From contig JAJDUM010000024.1 of NCBI GenBank assembly GCA_022826645.1, positions 20,119-84,118 of the forward strand: a stretch of 64,000 nucleotides of DNA. Reading direction: 5' to 3'. Source of the stretch: Candidatus Poribacteria bacterium. Its GTDB lineage: Bacteria > Poribacteria > WGA-4E > PCPOR2b. The notes under the pieces are model-generated. The model was given only the letters and a program-made list of their open reading frames with translations. It ran no database searches and had not been told where the DNA came from. Shown here piece after piece: positions 26,303 to 36,718 of the stretch. Within the stretch, counting starts at the first letter, position 1, and each line of letters begins with the position of its first letter. The translations under genes and the position numbers were made by a program.

Positions 26303-26828
26303 ATCTGTTCTCCATATATTTAAGGTTGATTGAATTAGTACCTATTCCGGTAGGTTGGGTATCCTCTCCCATCCCTCAAAGCCCCGTAGCGCAGTATGTG
26401 GGCATTCATGTTACTATATATAAAGTCATCTTAAGAACGAGGTGACAGTCATTATTATAGCATAACGTGCGTTAAGTATCAAGAACAAGTTTTAGTCAAC
26501 GCTTGCTTCTCCGCTTTTTTCGAGTGTTTAGCGTGGATATAGCTATAGATATTCAGAGGCAGGACATGCTTTGGGGCAAAGGCAGGGCGTTGAAAACTAT
26601 GAGAAAACCGGTGTCAACTTTTAAAACGCTTGGTTTGTGACCCCTTAGGCCTATCTAGTCTTCTGTTTTTTACGCGATTGACAATTAAGCACAAATTCGC
26701 TATGATAGGGGGCAGCTCGAATAAGACTAAATGGCAAGTCCCTTGCACCACCATAAAGTGATTTAATGACCCGTTCGGTGGGTCCATTCACTTAAATCGT
26801 AGCCTATGTGATACGGAGGGATATTACC
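26303..26828. other. Long gene-free stretch upstream of pspA
   Basis: About 525 bp between the divergent ankyrin gene and pspA. Apart from the promoter at 26678 and a Shine-Dalgarno (ACGGAGGG) I see no coding frame, repeat or RNA fold. Confidence 0.5.
26678..26706 (+). promoter_or_regulatory. Near-consensus sigma-70 promoter of pspA
   Basis: TTGACA (26678-26683), 17-bp spacer, TATGAT (26701-26706), one base from full consensus. No sigma-54 (GG/GC) site is present, so pspA here is unlikely to be controlled like the E. coli psp operon. Confidence 0.75.
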
Positions 26829-27539
26829 ATGAGTGTCTTGAGTCGAATCTCCACGGTCTTCAAAGCAAATGTGAACGATGCGTTGAACAATGTAGAGGAT
26901 CCGGAGAAGGTTCTGAATCAACTTACGATCGAAATGAACGCACAGCTGGTTGATACGAAACAGAAGGTGGCTGGCGCCATAGCAGATGAGAAACGTCTTC
27001 AGAGGCATTATCAGGAAGCCGTGGACCAAGCAGCGCAGTGGGAAGACAAAGCTACCACCGCGGTCGAGAACGAACGAGATGACCTGGCGCGAGAAGCCTT
27101 GGCGCGTCGAAATGAGGCGCAGCAGCTTGCAGGTGAATATAAAACTCAGTGGGATAAGCAGCGCCAAGCGGTTGGCCAACTTAAGGAACATCTGGGTGAC
27201 TTAGAACGGAAGATTGGAGAAGCCAATCGCAAGAAGCAGCTGCTAATTGCTCGTCAAAAGCGTGCGAAAGCGCAAAAAGCGATTCATGAGACGATGGCGG
27301 GTATGAAAGATAGCAGCGCGTTCGACACCTTTGACCGGATGGAACAGAAGGTGGGGGATATGGAAGCCAGGGCGGATGCCGCCGCTGAAATGTCCGATTT
27401 TGAGAATGATTCACTTGAGGATGAGTTTGCAGCGTTAGAGAAGACAGGCAACGTTGAAGATGATCTCGCAGCGTTGAAAGCGAAAGTCGGAAATGGAAAT
27501 GAGTCGGGGAAGGCGTTAAGCGTGGAACGTGAGGCGTAA
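26829..27539 (+). CDS. pspA: PspA/IM30 membrane-maintenance protein
   Basis: 236 residues from the ATG at 26829. PspA/IM30 (ESCRT-III superfamily) binds and repairs the inner membrane. The N-terminal amphipathic helix is MSVLSRISTVFKANVNDALN, followed by EDPEKVLNQLTIEMNAQLVD and a long coiled coil (about 40-180), then an acidic tail (FENDSLEDEFAALE). Length and helix order match the family. It has its own strong promoter. The next gene, a Gfo/Idh oxidoreductase, starts 75 bp downstream. No PspBC or PspF genes are present. Confidence 0.9.
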   Translation: MSVLSRISTVFKANVNDALNNVEDPEKVLNQLTIEMNAQLVDTKQKVAGAIADEKRLQRHYQEAVDQAAQWEDKATTAVENERDDLAREALARRNEAQQLAGEYKTQWDKQRQAVGQLKEHLGDLERKIGEANRKKQLLIARQKRAKAQKAIHETMAGMKDSSAFDTFDRMEQKVGDMEARADAAAEMSDFENDSLEDEFAALEKTGNVEDDLAALKAKVGNGNESGKALSVEREA

Positions 27540-27613
27540 GAAACGTGCAGGGTGCGCCCTGGGTTCGCGCTATACGCACTAATCGGAAAAACTGTAAGCG
27601 AAAGGAAAAACTG

Positions 27614-28696
27614 ATGGCTGAACCCAAAGGCGAAGCATTTCGTGTCGTCCACGAGACCAAACCGGAACAGACCTATCGTGGCGCAGTGGTTGGCTGTGGC
27701 AGGATGGGCAGCACCATCGACGATGAGCATATCGGGATGCCACATTACCCGTGGCCCTGGGCGCACGCTCCCGCAATGATCGAGGCGCGAGGGGTGGACC
27801 TCATTGCTGCCGCCGATGTGGATCTATCAAAATTAGAGGACTTCAAACGGCGTTGGGGAACTGAAGCTATTTACACCGACTATCGGGAGATGGTGGAGAA
27901 GGAACAGCCGGACATCGTTTGCCTAACGACCCGTCCCGACCCCCGTGCGGAGGTTACTATCGGTTTAGCGGAGTCAGGCGTTAAGGCGATCTATGCCACG
28001 AAACCGATGTGTCGGACGCTCGCCGAGGCGGACGCGATGATCGATGCCTGCCATAAGCACGGGGTTATCCTCGCTATTGCGTGTCATCTTAACTGGTATA
28101 ATTGGTACACAAATGCGCGTCAAGTGATTGCTGATGGTGTCATCGGCGATTTGAGATCGATGGTCTGCCACAGTCCATCAACCCTCTCGAATCTCCACAG
28201 CCATACACTCGCACTTTTTCGCCTATTTTCCGAGGCTCCGGCACAGTGGGTCTTTGGCGTAATGGACAGTGAGGAGAGAGCGGCGGGGGATAGCGACCTT
28301 TCGGGATCGGGGTATATTGTCTACGAAAACGGTGTCCGCGCCATCATGAATACCCAAGCTGAAACTTCAGGACACAACTGGACGCTCGAATTTATTGGCG
28401 ACAAGGGGCGTATCGTTTCGCGCAACGCCCACGCCCAGTTTGAGTTGTGGAGCACTCATCCGGAAACGAGTGACCCGATCCAATGTCAGTTCCCCAATCC
28501 TTGGCATCCGCGGAGTTCGATGGTGGATGCGATCGAGGGTGTTTGTAGATCCATTGAGGCGGGAGAAGAGTTAATCTGTCCGGGCGAATTTGGCAGGGAG
28601 GCGTTGGAGATTGCTATTGGACTGCGCGAATCCCATCGCCGTGGTAATGTGCGGGTTGATTTGCCGTTGGAGGACCGCAGCCTCCGAATGGGCTAG
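27614..28696 (+). CDS. Gfo/Idh/MocA-family oxidoreductase (TKP variant)
   Basis: 360 residues from the ATG at 27614 (AAGGAA upstream). N-terminal Rossmann motif GAVVGCGRMGS is preceded by about 20 extra residues. The catalytic-lysine motif reads YATKPMCRT, so TKP replaces the more common EKP but keeps the lysine. The C-terminal sheet domain includes EFIGDKGRIVSRN and DAIEGVCRSI. Probably dehydrogenates a sugar derivative. A decayed copy of its last 28 codons lies at 30811-30897. It ends near a MITE-like element. Confidence 0.88.
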   Translation: MAEPKGEAFRVVHETKPEQTYRGAVVGCGRMGSTIDDEHIGMPHYPWPWAHAPAMIEARGVDLIAAADVDLSKLEDFKRRWGTEAIYTDYREMVEKEQPDIVCLTTRPDPRAEVTIGLAESGVKAIYATKPMCRTLAEADAMIDACHKHGVILAIACHLNWYNWYTNARQVIADGVIGDLRSMVCHSPSTLSNLHSHTLALFRLFSEAPAQWVFGVMDSEERAAGDSDLSGSGYIVYENGVRAIMNTQAETSGHNWTLEFIGDKGRIVSRNAHAQFELWSTHPETSDPIQCQFPNPWHPRSSMVDAIEGVCRSIEAGEELICPGEFGREALEIAIGLRESHRRGNVRVDLPLEDRSLRMG

Positions 28697-28779
28697 CGGC
28701 GACCGGTGCTATAAGAAGACCGGATAAAAATGTCAATTCGCTCACGGGTGTTATAACCCAGCACCACTTTAGAAGCTCT

Positions 28780-28962
28780 AGGACTTACGCAGTCGGATGC
28801 CTTAATGCTTCGTAATGACGATTCATCCCCTTGTAATTCGTAGGGAACAACGATCGTTGTTCCCTACACACATCCGACTCCTTGCTCTTTGTTCCTTTCT
28901 ATGAATTGAGCCCGTAGGGAGCGCAGATCTGCGTTCCCTACAATCTGGAGTGCGTAAGTCCT
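28780..28962. mobile_element. MITE-like element, 183 bp, with 12-bp terminal inverted repeats
   Basis: The ends are perfect inverted repeats, AGGACTTACGCA (28780-28791) and TGCGTAAGTCCT (28951-28962). Inside are two 28-bp palindromes with the same outer arms GTAGGGA and TCCCTAC (28840-28867 is perfect, 28914-28941 has one G-T pair) but different centres. The element has no coding capacity and lies in an intergenic gap, as expected of a miniature inverted-repeat transposable element. I cannot confirm a target duplication. Confidence 0.7.
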
Positions 28963-28983
28963 GAACTCCTTAAAATGAGGCAA

Positions 28984-29017
28984 CAAAAAAAGCAGCCAAG
29001 CGAATGGCTTGGCTGCT
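28984..29017 (-). terminator. Intrinsic terminator of the DUF4159 gene
   Basis: On the minus strand, AGCAGCCAAG (with partner CTTGGCTGCT, 28991-29017) forms a 10-bp stem and is followed by a run of T (28985-28991). It lies about 40 bp past the stop of the DUF4159 gene. Confidence 0.85.
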
Positions 29018-29057
29018 CATGTGACATAACGTGAAGGTCTGGCAAAATCAGCAGACT

Positions 29058-30533
29058 CTATTCAACGGCACCAATCCCTACAGCTTCAGGAGCACTGGTC
29101 GGCAGCTTCTGCTTTGCCAGTTTATCTTCTGGCACATAACCGGAGTAGTCAGAAATCGAGCCGTGCGTCAGTGCGTAAACTGCAACATTGGTCATGAAAC
29201 GATAAACACCCGGTGAATAATGGACACCACGGGTTGGCAAACTCACCGACTCCATCGCACACATATAATCGCGCCGAAATACTAATACAGAAAGATGGTC
29301 GCCAACCACGACTCCTTCAAGATAATTCCGCTTCGGCGGATGAGTTCCCCACCACCACAGATCGAATCCAACAGGAGGTCCGCCCATCTCATAGAAGTTG
29401 TTGTATATCTCATGATCGTTCGGAATTCGTGTTACCTGATATTCAGGCATAACGAAACGCATCTGAGCCAAGAACAGACGAATCATTGCCTGCGCGGGTG
29501 CGTTCACCCCACAGTCATCAAAGGCAAGGACGCCGCCTCTTTCGACGAGATAGCGACGGAGTGACGCTGCTTCACTTTCAGACAAGCGATTGTCCAATTT
29601 ACCACCACCGTACTGACGACCCATCAGGTTCTTGCCACGGACGAGTGCTGGATCATGACCCGTCATGAAAAGTAGAGGGGCTTTCTGTAGGTTCGCATCG
29701 GTGAACTTGAGCGCGCCACCTTCGACGTTCATGTCTGTTTTAATTTTCGTCCGCTCGTTCATCCACTTCGTCCACGCGTTCAGTGAGGAGGCATCAGCCC
29801 ACCAGTCGGAGAGGCTATGACGGACACGGGTAAACCGTAATACGCCACGAATGTCAGCGCCGCGACCAATGACGCGACCACCGGGTTCACCACGGGGCAG
29901 CGGTGGAACTTCCACATTACCCAAATTAATGTTCGCAACGACATCACCCAAGGCATCGGGGGTTGCGCCAACGTGTTCAACCATAGCGAGTCCAGCCGGA
30001 CGCTCAAAGGCGACCTTCACCTGCACGATACCGCCGATACCACGACCGATGTTAGCGGGTGCGGCGCTTGGAGCTGTGGCGACGGGTGCGGAGAATGCCA
30101 GTGCGCCGGGAGCATCAGAAACGGGCAAATCAACCTGCGTCACAACTTGAGGTACTGGCGCATTAGCACTGACCACCTTAGGCATATTGGGGTTGATGGG
30201 ATCCTTCAACTTCACTATTTTATTGGAAAAGTCAAGGACCGTTTCTGGCTGTACGGAGGTTGGCCGCACGAGCCGTGCGGTCGTGATCCTATGTTTAACC
30301 TGAACTGGCTCAACGATCACCGTACTTGTAGTTGGAACCGTTGGCTTAATCTGTTTGAAAACCGGTTTACGAACTTGCGGTTTGGGGGGCTCTTTGGCTT
30401 GTAGCACTTCGGCACCGATGTAGGTTTTGAACTGCTGAGTTTGGGTGACGAGATAGACACCCGCGATAACGAAGACGACTCCGTGAACAATCAACGAGGT
30501 CATCACAGCCCCTGAGGTCTTCTTGGCACTCAT
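29058..30533 (-). CDS. DUF4159 protein with TonB-like N-terminal anchor
   Basis: 491 residues. One N-terminal membrane segment (about 8-30, SLIVHGVVFVIAGVYLV) with a short cytoplasmic tail, then a proline/lysine/valine-rich stretch (about 45-90, AKEPPKPQVRKPVF), as in TonB or energy-transducing proteins. A low-complexity Ala/Pro linker follows. The C-terminal DUF4159 domain (about 225-465) has GVLRFTRVRHS, PLLFMTGHDPALV, GGVLAFDDCGVN and YMCAMES, resembling a class I glutamine amidotransferase-like fold without a clear nucleophile. It may belong to a gliding or transport apparatus, by analogy with DUF4159 neighbours elsewhere. GGAGG precedes the start. Confidence 0.8.
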   Translation of the reverse strand: MSAKKTSGAVMTSLIVHGVVFVIAGVYLVTQTQQFKTYIGAEVLQAKEPPKPQVRKPVFKQIKPTVPTTSTVIVEPVQVKHRITTARLVRPTSVQPETVLDFSNKIVKLKDPINPNMPKVVSANAPVPQVVTQVDLPVSDAPGALAFSAPVATAPSAAPANIGRGIGGIVQVKVAFERPAGLAMVEHVGATPDALGDVVANINLGNVEVPPLPRGEPGGRVIGRGADIRGVLRFTRVRHSLSDWWADASSLNAWTKWMNERTKIKTDMNVEGGALKFTDANLQKAPLLFMTGHDPALVRGKNLMGRQYGGGKLDNRLSESEAASLRRYLVERGGVLAFDDCGVNAPAQAMIRLFLAQMRFVMPEYQVTRIPNDHEIYNNFYEMGGPPVGFDLWWWGTHPPKRNYLEGVVVGDHLSVLVFRRDYMCAMESVSLPTRGVHYSPGVYRFMTNVAVYALTHGSISDYSGYVPEDKLAKQKLPTSAPEAVGIGAVE

Positions 30534-30810
30534 GTTGGTCCTCCAAAATTATGGTTTGTGTTTCGAGATTTGAGGGAACCCTCACATCACGTATGATACA
30601 AGATTCTACATTGTGATGTGTTGCCTAAGCGCAACTAGTGTGCCATTGACTTGTAACTGGGGAAATTCGCAGAAAACGGGGGTTTTTGCCGTCGGTTAAT
30701 CGGTTTAACGCACCAAATCGTGTAGATTGTACCTTCAGAATTGCACTATTCGGCACAATTTCCTCGTTAACTTCGTGGGGACGGACAGAACTAGAAAGGT
30801 GGGTAATGAC

Positions 30811-30897
30811 ATCGGACTGTGCGAATCCTATCGCCGCGGGGAGGTCGGAGTCGATTTGCTTCTAGAGGACTGGAGCCTCCGGATGGGAAATTGGTAG
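30811..30897 (+). pseudogene. Remnant of the C-terminus of a Gfo/Idh oxidoreductase
   Basis: Translation gives IGLCESYRRGEVGVDLLLED and ends WSLRMGNW before TAG. This matches the end of the intact gene at 27614-28696, which ends IGLRESHRRGNVRVDLPLED, RSLRMG, with about three quarters identity over 26 residues. Similarity stops abruptly upstream at 30811. It is a fragment of a second, lost copy. Confidence 0.75.
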
Positions 30898-30909
30898 GAC
30901 AGGATAATT

Positions 30910-30967
30910 TGTAGGTCGAGATTCACATCTCGACATCGAAAGGTCAATTTTGGAAAATCGACCTACA
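30910..30967. repeat. Intergenic inverted repeat
   Basis: TGTAGGTCGA (30910-30919) pairs with TCGACCTACA (30958-30967). Between them a smaller GTCGAGAT / ATCTCGAC hairpin forms. It resembles the other GTAGG-type palindromes in this window. Confidence 0.55.
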
Positions 30968-30986
30968 GACTGTCCTCCGCTAAACC

Positions 30987-31352
30987 TTACCAACCGTAAC
31001 TAAAATCGTCGGGTGCCTTTTTCTTTTCGATTAGCTTCACAAGGTGGTAGGCATATCGACCCACATCTTGTATCTCCGTCCCACGGTCTTCCAATCTTAC
31101 CTCAAGCGTATAGATATACCCCGGTTCAAAATCAAATCCCTGGATCCCCTCGTAGAAGAACTCCCACTGACCTGATTCCTGGTTGTACTCCATCAAACAA
31201 TCTCGTTCACCGTGTGCACCGTAGCACGTCTGGAGGTATGGACCAATCGTGATGATTTCAATATGTTCTTCTCCTCCGATAAGTGAAGAGAGTGGATTGT
31301 TCCCGCCGCAAGCAGAAAGAAATACCAAGCCAATTATGAGGAAAAATCTCAT
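30987..31352 (-). CDS. DUF4377-like lipoprotein
   Basis: 121 residues. Lipoprotein signal MRFFLIIGLVFLSAC with lipobox (LSAC), so lipid-anchored. The mature part has IGPYLQTCYGAHGERDCLM, WEFFYEGIQGFDFEPGYIY and TLEVRLEDR, the pattern of the DUF4377 domain found in META/HslJ-like lipoproteins. Two cysteines in that segment could pair. No catalytic residues are known for the family, which is often linked to envelope stress. No close partner: a restriction-modification gene lies 40 bp from its start on the same strand. Confidence 0.75.
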   Translation of the reverse strand: MRFFLIIGLVFLSACGGNNPLSSLIGGEEHIEIITIGPYLQTCYGAHGERDCLMEYNQESGQWEFFYEGIQGFDFEPGYIYTLEVRLEDRGTEIQDVGRYAYHLVKLIEKKKAPDDFSYGW

Positions 31353-31392
31353 TCTTATAGCTCCTAAAAAAGTAAGTGTTGAAATTTCTCTA

Positions 31393-34176
31393 CTACCCCC
31401 GCCGCCGTCTCCTGCTTGGTTTGTTGTTTGCTGCTAAGGGCGCCATCATTTTTTCGTACAGACCGAGTAGGTGTTCAACTCGCTCGCGGTCTGAGGAAAA
31501 TCCTGAACGCCGATAGAGTCTATCGACGGCACTGTCCAAGTCACGGTGTGCCCTGCGGAGATTGGGAGGCATCAGATCAGGGTCGTAGAGATCCGCCAAA
31601 GTTGCATCGGGATGGGCAGCGCGAGCGGTGAGAACAGCTTCAGAGTAGGGTTCGAGACGTTGCAGCCTTTCTTTAGGAACAGGGGGCATTGGAAAAGTGT
31701 TGTACACAAGACCGATGGAGTAACGATAATCGCTTTTCAACCTTCCGCCGATATGACGTAGCCAAGCCATGTGCATAGACGAAGTAAGTAGAGCAAATAA
31801 GGACTTACTAGCATTTTCAATAACAAATACGAGATCGCTTGGAATTGCTGGAGGCTCCAACCAGCCAATCGGCACATATTCTCGCCGCTCAGAACTCACC
31901 TTTGGTATGACTAAAAACGGCGTGGTGGGAACAACGTTGACATTGTATTGCGTTGGGTAATCAGCAATGACGAGAGTGCTATTCCGTCTGCTCCTTGCTC
32001 TGAATGCTCTTACCGCCTGCATCCGCTCAACAACTCTCGGCATCGTTCTTAGGTCGGCCGGGTTGGCATCCTGAAGTGCCAAAATCCAGCGTTCCCTGCC
32101 TTGTAAAAATTCACGACTTCCCACGTAGGGTCGCAGGTACGGTTCCGCGTTGGGTTCCTGATCCAAAAAGGCAGCGCGTTCTGCAGCGTTAAAAATGTAG
32201 TTACCATCGTCAATGGGTTGTGAACCGCTCCGCAGGGATGGCAGTCCGTTCAAAGGTTGAGCAGATTCTCTTACAACAATCCGCGGATCGGTCAGGTCGC
32301 TAGCGTCGAAAAGATACGGCGAGATGGCCCTGTGAGAGCTTTCATGTGACTCACCATTTGGGGTATCGTAGGAAAACAATCGTTTCTCAACTGGTGCAGT
32401 TTCCTGTTTTGCCAGCCCGATTATGACGACATGGACGTGCGCCATGCCACGTGCGTCCGAACCCCAAGCGAAGGTGCGGTGGGCAAAGGCAATCTCTAAT
32501 TTGCAACGGTCAAATAGCGGGGACCACAGCTGCGCCACCTGTTCGCCTTGGGTGATAGAATTGGTTGATACAAAGCCGATCTGTGCATCACTCTGCTGGA
32601 TGTATTCACCCGCCCTGAGAAACCATGCGCTCACATAGTCGAGGGTGCCGCCGCTTCCCCCCAGGGCAGCGATACGGCGTACCTGTTCGCGCTGCTCTGG
32701 CGATGCGTACTTCGCACCTACAAACGGGGGATTGCCGAGCACGTAGGAACATTCCTCCGGCGGCAGCAGTTCCGCCCAATCAAACTCCAAGGCGTCACCG
32801 TGTACGATATGGGGTGACTTCTCCAATGGAATTCGCGCATAGATCTCCCCAAACTCTAAACTCAGGCGGTTGTTCATGATGTGATCCATCATCCACAGGG
32901 CGACTTCGGCGATATGTGCGGGAAACTCGCCCAACTCGATCCCATAGAACGCATCGACATCGACCACCGAAAGCGATTGGGCGAGCAGGTCAAGCTGACC
33001 GTGTGGGCGTATCTCCTTCAACACCTCGATTTCCAGTTCCCGCAATTCACGGTAGGCGATAATTAGGAAGTTGCCGCAGCCACACGCGGGATCCAGAAAG
33101 CGTAACCGACCAAGTTTATGCTGAAATGCGATCAGTGCGGGGAGGCGACGGTTATCTTTGCGCTCTCTGATGTGTTGAAACTCAGCACGTAATTCGTCGA
33201 GGAATAGCGGCTCAATCACCTTGAGGATGTTCTTTTCGGTGGTGTAGTGTGCGCCTTGGGCACGGCGTTCATCGCTGTCCATCACCGATTGAAAGAGGGA
33301 GCCGAAAATCGCTGGGGAGATTTCCGACCAATTGAAATGGCAGGCATCAATAAGTCGCTGACGCATCTCGGAATCGAATGACGGGATGAGCAGCGGTTCG
33401 CGGAATAATTCACCGTTGATGTAGGGAAATTGAGCGAGGTCTTCGTCAAGGATTGTAGAACGGTGGTCTACGGGTGTGTTGAGGATTTGAAACAGTTGCG
33501 TTAACTGGGCACCGAGGTCTGATCCATCTTCCCGCGTCCGATTCTCCAGTAGATCGAGAAAAATATCGCGTGGCTCAAAGATGCCGGTGTCGTCGGCAAA
33601 GAAGCAAAAGACAATGCGGACAAGGAATTGTTCCAGATCGTGTCCCGTATAGCCGGAGTCTGCCAGCGCATCGTGGAGTTGTCCAACCCGCTCGGAGGCT
33701 TCGATGTTGACTGGATCTTGATCCCTGAACGATCGCTTCTGTACGCCTAAAATAAAGCCGAACTTTTCGACATGTTGGGGCAGGTCAGCGAGGGTGAAAC
33801 CAACGCTTTCGTCTTCGTCGAGATCATACAGTTCAAAGGTTTGGAAATCGCTCAGGAGGAGGTAGCGCGGCAGATCAGCGTCATTTATACCGGGAAAATA
33901 AGAGAACGCTTGGGATCGGGCTTGTGCTAAGTCGCGTCCCTCACTTTTCTGCTCAACGAGGAGTACGCCTTTCCAAAACAGGTCGATAAAGCCACGTCTA
34001 TTGCCGAGCAGCCTGACAGGTTCTTCAAACGTCGCGACCCGGCGGACGGGTACGCCAAAGATGTCGAGAAAGTCCCGGTAGAACAGTTGAGTCTGTCCCT
34101 TTTCGTAGCCTTCATCTGCCCACTCCTGAGCGAATGTTGCGGCGCGGACGCGGATTTCGTTCCATGATAGGCGCAT
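31393..34176 (-). CDS. Type IIL (MmeI-like) restriction-modification enzyme, single polypeptide
   Basis: 927 residues. N-terminal PD-(D/E)XK nuclease: D65 and E75-x-K77 in GFIDLFWKGVLLVEQK, the MmeI-family spacing. A helical spacer (about 150-330) follows. The gamma-type N6-adenine methyltransferase has motif I FLDPACGCGNFL (about 355) and motif IV NPPF in VLGNPPFVGAKY (about 479). Residues 640-830 form the probable target-recognition domain (YLRPYVGSREFLQGRERW), and a C-terminal helical part follows. In this architecture one protein cleaves and methylates, and no separate specificity gene is needed. The family gives innate defence against phage. The site cannot be read from sequence. Confidence 0.87.
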   Translation of the reverse strand: MRLSWNEIRVRAATFAQEWADEGYEKGQTQLFYRDFLDIFGVPVRRVATFEEPVRLLGNRRGFIDLFWKGVLLVEQKSEGRDLAQARSQAFSYFPGINDADLPRYLLLSDFQTFELYDLDEDESVGFTLADLPQHVEKFGFILGVQKRSFRDQDPVNIEASERVGQLHDALADSGYTGHDLEQFLVRIVFCFFADDTGIFEPRDIFLDLLENRTREDGSDLGAQLTQLFQILNTPVDHRSTILDEDLAQFPYINGELFREPLLIPSFDSEMRQRLIDACHFNWSEISPAIFGSLFQSVMDSDERRAQGAHYTTEKNILKVIEPLFLDELRAEFQHIRERKDNRRLPALIAFQHKLGRLRFLDPACGCGNFLIIAYRELRELEIEVLKEIRPHGQLDLLAQSLSVVDVDAFYGIELGEFPAHIAEVALWMMDHIMNNRLSLEFGEIYARIPLEKSPHIVHGDALEFDWAELLPPEECSYVLGNPPFVGAKYASPEQREQVRRIAALGGSGGTLDYVSAWFLRAGEYIQQSDAQIGFVSTNSITQGEQVAQLWSPLFDRCKLEIAFAHRTFAWGSDARGMAHVHVVIIGLAKQETAPVEKRLFSYDTPNGESHESSHRAISPYLFDASDLTDPRIVVRESAQPLNGLPSLRSGSQPIDDGNYIFNAAERAAFLDQEPNAEPYLRPYVGSREFLQGRERWILALQDANPADLRTMPRVVERMQAVRAFRARSRRNSTLVIADYPTQYNVNVVPTTPFLVIPKVSSERREYVPIGWLEPPAIPSDLVFVIENASKSLFALLTSSMHMAWLRHIGGRLKSDYRYSIGLVYNTFPMPPVPKERLQRLEPYSEAVLTARAAHPDATLADLYDPDLMPPNLRRAHRDLDSAVDRLYRRSGFSSDRERVEHLLGLYEKMMAPLAANNKPSRRRRRG

Positions 34177-34233
34177 ATTAGTCAGTATTTCTTATTAGCA
34201 GGTTTGAGGGGGTTCCAACCCGCGTTGGTCAAT

Positions 34234-34252
34234 GGGCGAGGGAACCTCGCCC
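34234..34252. repeat. Intergenic palindrome
   Basis: GGGCGAGG and CCTCGCCC (8-bp arms) around a GAA loop, flanked by CCCTACG. It is similar in style to the other short palindromes between genes here. Confidence 0.5.
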
Positions 34253-34442
34253 CTACGATTACAGATAACCTTACAGATATCAACATGCCCTAGTTATCCA
34301 CAATCACTTAACAAAATTTAACAGAATTTAACACTTTTGGCAAAATTTCTATGAAATCGGAAGGAATCGGTAGCTCGGAGGATAGGCGGGTGAAAGGTAT
34401 TATTCTTGACGGTTGGCACGAAAGAGGGGTTTATTCGAGGAC

Positions 34443-34480
34443 AAAAAAAATGGAGGGCACAGAAAATCTCTGCCCTCCAT
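34443..34480 (-). terminator. Intrinsic terminator of groESL
   Basis: On the minus strand ATGGAGGGCA / TGCCCTCCAT (34450-34480) forms a 10-bp stem extended by further pairs, followed by eight T. It lies 22 bp past the groEL stop. Confidence 0.87.
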
Positions 34481-34502
34481 GTCTGCTTTTAACTTCAGCC
34501 GT

Positions 34503-36170
<1,668 letters not shown>

Positions 36171-36461
36171 TTAGCTAATTTTTGCCAAGATGTCATCTTC
36201 GCGCAGAATCAGCAGCTCTTCGCTTTCAAACGTTACTTCAGTACCGGAATATTTCCCAAACAGGATTCTGTCTCCAGCTGCAACGTCGATAGGTTGACGG
36301 TCGCCATTGTCGAGTAGGCGTCCTTGTCCAACGGCGATGACTTCGCCTTCTTGGGGTTTCTCTTTGGCGGTGTCAGGGATGATAATCCCGCCACTGGTTG
36401 TCTGCTCATCTTCTTCAGTGCGTCGAATAAGAATCCGATCACCTAATGGTGTGAGTGCCAT
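36171..36461 (-). CDS. groS: Co-chaperonin GroES
   Basis: 96 residues, standard length. [20 protein letters not shown] leads into the mobile loop [19 protein letters not shown], which contacts Gro[19 protein letters not shown] and EDDILAKI complete the domain. It is first in the groESL operon. The start has GGAGA (AAAAGGAGACAGAG). I find no CIRCE element upstream. Instead, three TGACA/TGTCA-type repeats lie further up. Confidence 0.97.
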   Translation of the reverse strand: MALTPLGDRILIRRTEEDEQTTSGGIIIPDTAKEKPQEGEVIAVGQGRLLDNGDRQPIDVAAGDRILFGKYSGTEVTFESEELLILREDDILAKIS

Positions 36462-36568
36462 ATCTCTGTCTCCTTTTGGTTAAGGTTTCACTCAATAGAT
36501 TGATACAACGCATTGGTGTTATGCAATAGATATGCCACCCTGCTATCACTGGGTTAATTGTCCCTTAA

Positions 36569-36646
36569 TGACATTTTGACACCCCAACAACCGTGACAAA
36601 ATGACACGACGGGGGCGCACACCACACAAAAGTGCCATTTTGTCAC
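36569..36646 (-). promoter_or_regulatory. Three TGnCA-type inverted repeats upstream of groESL
   Basis: Motifs at 36569-36581 (TGACATTTTGACA), 36593-36607 (GTGACAAAATGACAC) and 36632-36646 (GTGCCATTTTGTCAC). The last is nearly the reverse complement of the second. They lie 108 to 185 bp upstream of groES in the gap shared with a Gfo/Idh gene (transcribed the same way, ending at 36719). They may be repressor or activator sites for the heat-shock operon. Confidence 0.5.
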
Positions 36647-36718
36647 GCATCGATTTCCGCTAATTCGCGAGAATTTATCGGTCCTTTACTCGGTTTCGGG
36701 TCTTTATTACAACCCCGG

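Larger units (their letters stand above)
28697..29057. other. Gene-free stretch holding a MITE-like element and a terminator
   Basis: 361 bp. Holds the element at 28780-28962 and the minus-strand terminator at 28984-29017. No coding frame. Confidence 0.6.
30534..30986. other. Gene-poor stretch with a decayed gene end and a palindrome
   Basis: About 450 bp without an intact gene. It holds the Gfo/Idh remnant at 30811-30897 and an inverted repeat at 30910-30967. The rest shows nothing recognisable. Confidence 0.5.
34177..34502. other. Gap between groEL terminator and RM gene
   Basis: 326 bp. It holds the hairpin at 34234-34252 and the groEL terminator at 34443-34480. No coding frame seen. Confidence 0.5.

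Noticed and set aside
36462..36718. CIRCE element or sigma-54 promoter upstream of groES
   Set aside because: No TTAGCACTC-N9-GAGTGCTAA and no GG/GC -24/-12 pair with correct spacing. A TGGCAC-like stretch on the minus strand lacks the -12 GC.
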